From the NCBI RefSeq assembly GCF_039555335.1, contig NC_092628.1, positions 67,225,292-67,289,291 of the forward strand: a stretch of DNA of 64,000 nucleotides, given 5' to 3'. The notes beneath the pieces were generated by a model that saw only the letters and a list, made by a program, of their open reading frames with translations, was not told the DNA's origin and did no database searches. The position numbers and the translations under genes were made by a program. How positions within the stretch are numbered: the first letter of the stretch is position 1; every line of letters starts with the position of its first letter. Positions 55,825 through 64,000 of the stretch are shown one piece after another. This stretch comes from Amphiura filiformis (lineage: Eukaryota > Echinodermata > Ophiuroidea > Amphilepidida > Amphiuridae).

Positions 55825-55916
55825 TGTGATGAGTTTTGCCACATACACAAAGTAGAAAAAGGTGTTGATAACAATATGCCATAGATGAATATCATGTTTA
55901 TGAGGATTATAATTTA

Positions 55917-57128
55917 CTAGGCGGTTACCCGTATTTCGCGGTTCTCGGCTGTCCTAGTTATTGGCTTTTGCAGATCTCAAACCTGGCCAAAGTTACACCC
56001 ACCGACCAAGTTTGAGCTCCATGAGCAATTTGAAATCTTTGTTTTTTGACCTATGACCTCTTAACCGTAGGTCTGACAAAAAGGTCACAATGGAACTTTT
56101 GTTTGTTAGTCCAATTTCCACCTACCCACCAAGTATGAGCTCCATAGGCAATTTGAAATTTTTACCTTTTTTGACCTTTGACCTCTTAAACGTAGGTCTG
56201 AAGAAAAGATCACTGTGGAATCTTTTGTTTGTTAGTCCAAGGTCCACCCACCTACCAAGTTTGAGTTCCAGAGGGGCAATTTGAAATTTTGACCTTTCTT
56301 GACCTATGACCTCTTAACCGCAGGTCTGACGAAAAAGGTCACCGTGGAAACTTTTGTTTGTTAGTCCAAGGTCCACCCACCAACCAAGTTTGAGCTCAAT
56401 GGGAGCAATTTGAAATTGTTATCTTTCTTGACCTATGACCTCTTAACCGTAGGTATGATGAAAAGGTCACCGTGGAAACTTTTGTTTGTTAGGTCAAGGT
56501 CCACCCACCCACCCGTGTGAGCTCCATAGGGGCAATTTGAAATTTTACCTTTCTTGACCTATGACCTCTTAACCGTGGGTATGACGAAAAGGTCACCGTG
56601 GAAACTTTTGTTTGTTAGTCCAAGGTCCACCCAACCACCAAGTTTGAGCTCCATAGGAGCAATTTGAATCTGTTACCTTTCTTGACCTATGACCTCTTAA
56701 CCGTAGGTATGATGAAAAGGTCACCGTGGAAACTTTTGTTTGTTAGTCCAAGGTCCACCCACTCACCAAGTTTGAGCTCCATAGGGACAATTTGAAATTG
56801 TTACCTTTCTTGACCTATGACCTCTTGACCGTTGGTCTGACGAACAGGTCACCGTGGAAACTTTTGTTTGATTGTCCAAGGTCAACACAATGGCATGGCT
56901 AGATTTGCCATTTAAAGTATTTGAAATTAGACTTCAATTGAACTTGACCCCGTCCTTGACCTTTGACCTTAAAAATATAAACTCGTTCTTCCTCATACCA
57001 AGCTGCACCCACCCACCAAGTTGGAGCCCCGTATGACCTACGGTGGCCTCACATTAGCAGTCACAGACAGACAAACAGACAGAGAGACAGAGAGACAGAG
57101 AGACAGAGAATAGCGATTATTATATAGA
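55917..57128 (-). mobile_element. Helitron-like element, copy 1, with internal tandem array
   Basis: On the minus strand it begins TCTATATAATAATCGC (57128) and ends in CCGCGAAATACGGGTAACCG then CCTAG (55917). The 5' flank is A and the 3' flank T, as for insertion between A and T. The 3' end has a short CCG...CGG stem about 10 nt before CTAG. TC start, CTRR end with subterminal hairpin and A/T insertion are the Helitron rules. No Rep-helicase is present. The interior holds about eight units of a ~128-bp repeat and a short (ACAG)n microsatellite near 57060-57110. Confidence 0.72.
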
Positions 57129-58440
57129 TACTAGGCGGTTACCCGTGATTTCGCGGTTCTCGGCTGTCATAGTTATTGGCTTTTGCAGATCTCAAAATCG
57201 TTGACCATGGATGACCTAACAAACACAAACCTGGGCTTCCTTGGCCAAAGTTACACCCACCGACCAAGTTTGAGCTCCATGAGCAATTTGAAATCTTTGT
57301 TTTTGACCTATGACCTCTCAACCGTAGGTCTGACAAAAAGGTCACAATGGAACTTTTGTTTGTTAGTCCAAGTTCCACCTACCCACCAAGTATGAGCTCC
57401 ATAGGCAATTTGAAATTTTTACCTTTTTGACCTTTGACCTCTTAAACGTAGGGTCTGAAAAAAAGATCACCGTGGAATCTTTTGTTTGTTAGTCCAAGGT
57501 GCACCCACCCACCAAGTTTGAGTTCCAGAGGGGCAATTTGAAATTTTGACCTTTCTTGACCTATGACCTCTTAACCGAAAAAAAAAAAAAAAGGTAACCG
57601 TGGAAACTTTTGTGTGTTAGTCCAAGGTCCACACACCCACCAAGTTTGAGCTCAATGGGAGCAATTTGAAATTCACCTTTCTTGACCTACAGGTATGACC
57701 TCTTAACCGTAGGTATGACGATAATGTCACCGTGGAAACTTGTGTTTGTTAATAGTCCAAGGTCCACCCACCCACCCACCAAGTTTGAGCTCTATAGGAG
57801 CAATTTGAAATTGTGAACTTTCTTGACCTATGTCCTCTTAACCGTAGGGTATGACTAAAAGGTCACCGTGGAAACTTTTGTTTGTTAGTCCAAGGTCCAC
57901 CCACCCACCAAGTTTGAGCTCCATAGGAGTAATTTGAATTTGTTACCTTTCTTGACCTATGACCTCTTAACCGTAGGTATGATGAAAAGGTCACCGTGGA
58001 AACTTTTGTTTGTTAGTCCAAGGTCCACCCACCCACCAAGTTTGAGCTCCATAGGGCAATTTGAAATTGTTACCTTTCTTGACCTATGACCTCTTAACCG
58101 TAGGTCTGACAAAAAGGTCATTGTGGAAACTTTTATTTGTTATTCCAAGTCCCATCCACCGACCAAGTTTGAGCTTCATAGGGGCAGTTTGAAATTTTTA
58201 CCTTTCTTGACCTTTGACCTCTAAACCGTTGGTCTGACAAAAAGGTCACCGTGGAAACTTTTGTTTGATAGTCCAAGGTCAACACAATGGCATGGCTAGA
58301 TTTGCCGATTAAAGTATTTGAAATTAGACTTCAATTGAACTTGACCCCGTCCTTGACCTTTGACCTTTAAAAATATAAACTCGTTCGGTCTCATACCAAG
58401 CTGCACCCACCCACCAAGTTTGAGCCCGTATGACCCACGG
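55950..58440. repeat. Tandem array of ~128-bp units carrying DR1 motifs
   Basis: Each unit contains ACCCACCAAGTTTGAGCTCC, AGCAATTTGAAATT, TTGACCTATGACCTCTTAAC and AAAGGTCACCGTGGAAACTT, then TTTGTTTGTTAGTCCAAGGT. The array forms the body of both Helitron-like elements. TGACCTNTGACCT (AGGTCANAGGTCA in reverse) is intact in 15 of 17 units, starting at 56047, 56172, 56300, 56429, 56555, 56683, 56811, 56957, 57304, 57428, 57557, 57953, 58080, 58208 and 58354. Confidence 0.88.
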
Positions 58441-58518
58441 CGGCCTCACATTAGCAGTCACAGACAGACAGACAGATCTACAGATCTACAGACAGAGAAT
58501 AGCGTATTATTATATAGA
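57131..58518 (-). mobile_element. Helitron-like element, copy 2, head-to-tail with copy 1
   Basis: On the minus strand it begins TCTATATAATAATACGC (58518) and ends with hairpin CCGCGAAATCACGG, then GTAACCGCCTAG (57131); flanks are A and T. Only TA (57129-57130) separates it from copy 1, in the same orientation. It carries about nine repeat units, an A-run insertion at 57578-57592 and a 6-base insertion near 57690, so the copies have diverged. Confidence 0.72.
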
Positions 58519-60812
58519 TCTTTCAATTGGAGCAATGCTCATTCCAATGATTGCTAATGAACTGATTGTTGTTGAAACATATATGTAGCTATCAAATTCA
58601 TGTTATGATGTTTAAACTACAATCCAGGAAAAAAAGGTTGGCACAGTTTGCCTGTCTTTTGGTATATCTCTGCCCCCGCTCCCCCAATTCAATGTTGGAC
58701 CAAAACATTGAATGATGGGGAGTGGGGAAGGGTGAGATATAGGGGGGAGTCTGTACTTCACATATATTGCATGCATGTTTCCCTCGCCTCCCCAATTTTA
58801 ATAGGGCACGCATTTCCATTGTTTAGTGCAGGTGTGCCAACTATTAATTTCCTGGGTTGTAGCTAGTGCTGGGGGCACTCACATCTAGAGGTGGTACAGG
58901 TATGTGTGGCAGTAAAGGATCCCCTTTTCAGGCTCTCCAGTAGTTCAGAATCAGATACTCACATTTGGGAATTATGCTAAAGGTCTTGAGCCTCACTGTT
59001 CACTTTCAGTCAAACGTAGCTCAAATTTGGACACATATTTTATAATTTCTTATATAATTGGCCCAATTATAGTTCAATATTCCAAGAACACATGTTGAAA
59101 TTTCAGTTCAGGACTCCTATTTTGCCCAAAAAAGAGTTCTCAGTCCCCAAAGTTGGGCTCTCCACACAACCATACCAAAATTAGTTGAGTACCCCTCAGC
59201 TAGTGCTATTTAATCATCTATGGATGTTCCAAAAGAGCTTGATTGATTGCTTGATTTTAACCAAAAACTCTGCTGCATCATTGGGTCTTATGAGCAGAAA
59301 TTTGGAGAGAATAAAATAAAACAAATATTTTGAGCTATTTTGTAGCTGAGACATAATCCAACTTTCTTCCAATTAAATCTGTAGCTTTTGAGAGATCCCC
59401 AGATTGAGTAACCCACGCGACTAACAAAATGTCTTTTATTTTTTGCACACTGTAATCTATCTATGTTTGAGTTCATACAATTGGTAATTGATTCGATTTT
59501 GAATGTATTTATGAATAATACAAGTTATATGAAACCATACCATAATCCTTTAGTGTTAATTAATGCCTTATCACACTTGATAGTAATTTAATCACAATAC
59601 AGGGAAATTATTAAAGACATCATATCATTTATATCTTATCCTCATTGTGGTAAGCAGTCATCCCCATCAGCCTATTTTATTACCAACCTTCGTTAATAGG
59701 ACGGATTCCAACGTCTACAAGTCATTGCAATGAATCACAACATACAAGCTCAAATCCAACTACCAAGTTCATTCACTAATTTACCTCATACTGTGCATTC
59801 ACCTCATGAACATGTACTTTCCGTATCATATCATATCTTAGGTCAAGCACGTGCTATATATTACGATACAGGTCAATGAACTGTGCACGTGTGTATGATG
59901 TTCCAGTGAAAGGTCCTGATGGCTGAGAGAGAGCGGCATACCAGCCAATAATGATTAGCATGAGATAGCATGGTTGGTATTCAACATCTATTTTTGACTC
60001 ATAGATGAACTCTGCTCTTGTCACTATTGGATTTCAAGTCATCTAAGATCTCAAATTATCTTCAGCATTATGACAAATCATAAGAATCACTTCCTACACC
60101 AGGCATGTTTGTATTCATGTGAAACCATCTCACATGTAAATTGCAATATGATTGAAATTAAGCAAAGGGAGTGATGATTTGTTGCTCAAGTTGAACACTG
60201 ATAATAGTCTCACAGTCCAGTATGACCAAATTTGGTAACTATTCCATATTCTTTTTTCTTAGACCCATTATATTAGAGGGTTTTTTTTTAAACTAGTGTT
60301 TTTTAGGTAAAAAGGGAAGATGCAATTTTACAAGATGAAAATTACCTGTCTGGATAAAACTGTGAAATGAAGCGTAAGCATTTTCAAGGAAATTTCTCCC
60401 AATTTAGAGGAAGACTTTTCAAAGTCATAAAGACTGGACCAAATTAACACTAAGGGCTATGGGAAACACTGGTGTTCACAGGCAGGAGTGTCCATCTATC
60501 TTTCGAAAGTGATTTGAGACCAGGTTCTTTGGTGTACATGGTATGTAACTTGTTCCCACAAAGGGCAAGTTCTAAGAAATAGACAAAATATCCTTTAAAA
60601 ATAAAAACATAAGAAATATGTTGTTAATATAAATCCTTCGATATCACATTCCATTGATACCTTACCTAAATAATAATCAAGTTATTGCAAATTATGACCA
60701 CATATAAGGATTTTAACTTTCTTCAAGGGGCAAAATTCTCTCCCTGGTATGCATATCTTGCAATCATGCACAAATATTCTGGGGTATTCATAGCTCAAAC
60801 TGCTCCTGATTT

Positions 60813-61398
60813 CAGAAAAATACAGCACTAATTGTTTTTGGATTAAAAAAATATATGATCATGTTTTGCCTAACGAAACATAGATAAATCCTTATCCTTT
60901 AATTAGTTCTAACTGGCAATGAAAGTCAAATTTTAATGTTTGGTCAATTTTTGGAAGTGAGGGCCAAAAACATGCATTTTAGGGTGTTTTTTGTATGCTG
61001 TGACAATCAAGCCCAAACACTTGTACTAATTGCAATTTATGCATTGTAATTTTTTGAAAACACCTTTTCTAATCTATTTTATAACCAATTATCAAAAATA
61101 ACATAAAATATTAAAAGTATGAGCTAAGTCTTAGTTTATACTCAAGATTTCGAATGCTTAGACTTGTGCCAAGTCTTAGAATTTTGTGAATACAATGGTA
61201 AGAAAACATAAAAAAATTGCATGTTTTTGGCCCACTTTTCCCCAAATTACAAAAAATATTAGAGAGCGCTACTTTTATTGCCAGTTAGAACTAATAAATG
61301 ATTTAGTTTAAATAGCTATATTTAATTTAGGAAAAATAATAATTTTTAATACCAAAAAACAAAAAATAAGGAAAAAAAATAGTTCTGTATTTTTCTGG
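60813..61398. mobile_element. Inverted-repeat element with CAGAAAAATACAG ends
   Basis: Left CAGAAAAATACAGCACTAAT and right ATAGTTCTGTATTTTTCTG are inverted. AGTTCTAACTGGCAATGAAA near the left pairs with TTGCCAGTTAGAACTAATAA near the right. A shorter copy is at 30885-31221. No frame; a MITE of about 586 bp. Confidence 0.72.
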
Positions 61399-61683
61399 AA
61401 TAGGGAATAGTATTTTAGCAATTAAATAAACAGAGATAAATCCTGCAATTTTAATCTTTTAATGTTACATTTTCTTTTAGATTTCAAAGGTTTGGTTAAT
61501 GTACCATCAAAAAATTATAAATCAAAATTTGATGCCATATATGCAGCACCACACCACAGAATGTGTACCAGGTATACAACCAGTATTTTACCAAAGGGGT
61601 CCCTAGTCCAACACCCAGGCCCATTGGACACATTTAATTTTTGAGATAAAAATAAATTTAAAAAAATAAATAAAAAGAAAGAG

Positions 61684-61805
61684 GAAGTTGGAATAAGTTG
61701 GAATATGCCCAAGGACACAACATGTTCAGCACAATGTGACTCGAACCCACAACCTTATGATCATGAGTCCAATCAACTAAGCCACTGTACCACTGTGCTA
61801 CCAAG
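61684..61805 (-). mobile_element. tRNA-derived SINE, minus strand
   Basis: The minus strand reads GTAGCACAGTGGTACAGTGG, then TGGCTTAGTTGATTGG (A box), a TCATGATCATAAGG anticodon-like arm, and GTGGGTTCGAGTC (B box). It then leaves the tRNA-like part into TTGTGTCCTTGGGCATATTC. The box order and spacing are those of a tRNA-related SINE head; the tail phrase is common in marine invertebrate SINEs. Confidence 0.75.
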
Positions 61806-62554
61806 ATGATCAAATGAATCATGCGCTATCATGTTTTGTTTAGAAATCCAATTTTAAATCTTATCAACAAACTTACGAAATTTGATGCTTTCAACAGTAA
61901 TTCTGACTTCTTGGAAGGAATTTAAAAAAACAATATTTGAAAGAAGAATAGGTCTGATTGCTTTCTAAACAATTCCCCTTCATCTATTTGTGTATCATGG
62001 TTTACTAATGATCGGCATGATCCCCTATAGATGGTTGGCCAGCTGATATAACACTCAGGCATTCCAAGACTATTAATACACTCATATCTTAACTGATATC
62101 TTTTTGTATTATCACTACCACAGCATGAAGGATGACAAATTTAGCAACAATGTTGTGCAAGTTATTATTCATATCAGCACAACTATCTGATTTTAAAGAA
62201 TGAAAAAGGTAATTCAAATATCAAATATTAGAGAGTCATGGGGCAGTTTTTTCTTAGCCCTTCCTATCTGCAAGGAAGATTTATGACAGAGTAAATAATT
62301 AATAATTGACTTTACCTTAAAGGAAGGTGACCTGATATATTTGGAAAATTGAACTCTTTAAAACTTATGTATAACATAAAATGTTGTCCCTTTCAAGCAT
62401 TCATGCAAAAAGAACACATAAATATTCCTTGTAAATATAACCAATTCCTTATGGAATTATTGACATTTATACAGTGTGATACTGGTAGTCTACAGTGTTT
62501 TTATTTTATGATAATCATCATGATCATGTAATAATTGATATCAAATGACAGATC

Positions 62555-62749
62555 TTATTTTTCTCATGAACAACATATTGAAATTAGGAGTTCCAAATCA
62601 GCGTATTTCCAAAGATATCATCAAAACACTGTTGAATTAGTCTCAAAGGTGGTATACCACAGTTGAGACAAATTCAACAGTTTTTTGATGATTTCTCCTG
62701 AAATATACAGATTTGGAACACCTAATTTCAATATGTTAATGATAAAAAT
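62555..62749. mobile_element. Fold-back element, about 195 bp
   Basis: The left CATATTGAAATTAGGAGTTC pairs with the right GAACACCTAATTTCAATATG. Inner segments (GATATCATCAAAACACTGTT / AACAGTTTTTTGATGATTTC, TTAGTCTCAAAGG / GTTGAGACAAATT) extend the pairing to a centre near 62653. Nearly the whole element is palindromic. Confidence 0.82.
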
Positions 62750-64000
62750 ATGAGCTTTCACCTGATACCAAGTCTGCTTTTTGATGGGGTAAAGTGGATT
62801 ATGAGGTTGTCAATCAGGTTAAAGGAGTATATCATGATCCTAGCATCCTCTTTTTATGACATTTTTCAGTAGATAGCCATGAAAAAAGATTATTCCTAAA
62901 ATTCCAGTTGATTCTGATTTTGCGTTTGCGAGTTGTGCATGATTATGTGTATTACACTGCTCCATAGGCCACTGTGTTGTAATTTTGTTCTGGTACCTAT
63001 TTACCAGAACGTAATTCAAATTTGACAATATTATTGTGTAGCCAGAGGTTTCCAGTGGTATAAAAATCATAACCTTTTTTTTTTAGAAAAGTGGGCGATG
63101 AGGCTGTGGATCACAAAATGCACCTTTCTTTAACATTGCCCAACCAAAATGGATTCAAAATTAATAGATTAAACAGATGTAATCACTTCATCATCAGTGC
63201 AATTTATTGAGAATCCTAAAGTTGCACTCTTAATATTATACAAATAAACAACAAGGGAAAAGAACATCTTAATTATAAATTTCTCAATGTTATCAAAACT
63301 ATATGCTGGGAAAATGTGTTCTGAGCAAATCTATAGTTGGCCAGTTTTACAATGTAAAAAAATATCTCCCAGAATTCACTTTACTTGTTTCAAGTTGCTA
63401 CTTGATCAGTACTAAACTATTACTTTTACTTTTTATTTTTGATCAATGCAATATATGTTGCAACAAATTTGGAATGAATTAGGTACCTATTTGTCACAAT
63501 TAATAAAATAATACTGGTGTATGCTTAAACATGCAGAACTTACTAAAATTCTTTTGTATATTGATCCGATCTTCACTTTCTCTTGAAACTTAAGTCTATA
63601 CATGCATGTATCGTACCTAAGAGTCCAAGAGATATGTCTTACCTTACTTTGGTGAAGTATATATAAGTTCATCATAGACCATCTGGTAGCAGGCAAACCA
63701 TGATTCAAATAAGACACTCCAAACCAATTTGAAGTTTAACATACCTTGTTTCTTGTATACTTTTATTCCTTATTAATGCAATGTGTATGCTAACACATTG
63801 TATCCACAGAGATTATTTCCAGAGAATTAGCATACAATGATACATAAAATACCGGATTTTAATCCAAACGCAAGAAGCAATTTTCTTACCTTACTTACAA
63901 GCCTAGCACAAATGCAGACAGACCATCTGGTAGCTAACCATGGAATGACACACCTCACCTCATTCACTAACCCTGCCTACATGCCTGACTTCTCAGTTAC

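Larger units (their letters stand above)
51376..55916 (-). other. Upstream intron of the PPPDE-PUL gene: inverted-repeat elements, no exon seen
   Basis: Searched for the missing DESI1 exon (WHT and FFG segments) on the minus strand without success. Elements at 52031, 52945 and 55170 are listed separately. C-runs followed by (CA)n occur at 52160-52190 and 52804-52830. The rest is AT-rich. Confidence 0.55.
58519..64000. other. Right end of window: repeats, no gene seen
   Basis: Probably the long upstream intron or 5' flank of the PPPDE-PUL gene. It contains the element at 60813, the SINE at 61684 and the fold-back at 62555. At 59100-59205 there is a fragment related to 34420-34752. A short phrase CCATGGTTTGCCTGCTACCA in inverted form near 63680 and a variant near 63930 indicate another small repeat. 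No exon or RNA gene is recognised. Confidence 0.5.

Noticed and set aside
61720..61802. tRNA gene
   Set aside because: Same reasoning: internal promoter boxes without a full cloverleaf and with a SINE tail.
51376..64000. Missing first DESI1 exon (candidate WHT words near 51859, 53407 and 58833)
   Set aside because: In each case the flanking residues do not match the DESI1 strand pattern, or a stop or missing splice site intervenes. The exon probably lies beyond the window.

Overview
This window is animal nuclear DNA: genes are split into short exons with GT-AG introns, coding density is low, and transposons and tandem repeats fill much of the rest. The many GGCCTA-type words, tRNA-derived SINEs, MITEs with 'TTTCACTAAA' or 'TTTCATAAAGA' ends and a Calx-type exchanger suggest a marine deuterostome, most likely an echinoderm or hemichordate. 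That placement is inference.

Three genes are supported. (1) Plus strand, 5504-15546: the 3' part of an SLC8-family Na+/Ca2+ exchanger. Seven exons encode the cytoplasmic linker, Calx-beta domains CBD1 and CBD2, the alpha-2 membrane repeat and the last two helices. Its N-terminal half lies upstream of the window. Two exons carry apparent 1-2 nt indels. (2) Plus strand, about 29499-32253: a two-exon gene for an unrecognised protein of about 304 residues, Ser/Asp-rich then basic, with a CpG-rich segment upstream and a poly(A) signal 18 nt after the stop. (3) Minus strand, 51375-39558: eight exons of a DESI1-like PPPDE cysteine isopeptidase fused to a C-terminal PUL (p97-binding, ARM-like) domain. 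Its first exon or exons, which would carry the catalytic His, were not found and probably lie beyond 64000. Genes 2 and 3 are convergent.

The rest is repeat-dominated. 1-5503: a complete 2.2-kb non-autonomous hAT element with a perfect 8-bp target duplication. 5737-15309 (exchanger introns): a palindromic MITE, tRNA-derived SINE fragments, a TTAA-flanked MITE and a 1.8-kb minisatellite of about 30 bp period. 15547-24788: at least six inverted-repeat elements. 24789-28918: two blocks of a 33/34-bp minisatellite around a 1.2-kb unique island. 32384-34086: a 42-bp minisatellite split by a palindromic insertion. 34087-39557: intergenic, small repeats. 39719-51265 (gene 3 introns): a LINE reverse-transcriptase C-terminal fragment and several MITEs. 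51376-64000: fold-back elements and, at 55917-58518, two head-to-tail Helitron-like elements. Their internal tandem array carries 15 intact DR1-type nuclear-receptor motifs, the most unusual non-coding structure here.

The genes do not form an obvious pathway. The exchanger is a plasma-membrane Ca2+ extruder, the PPPDE-PUL protein a probable ubiquitin/SUMO-system protease, and gene 2 is uncharacterised.
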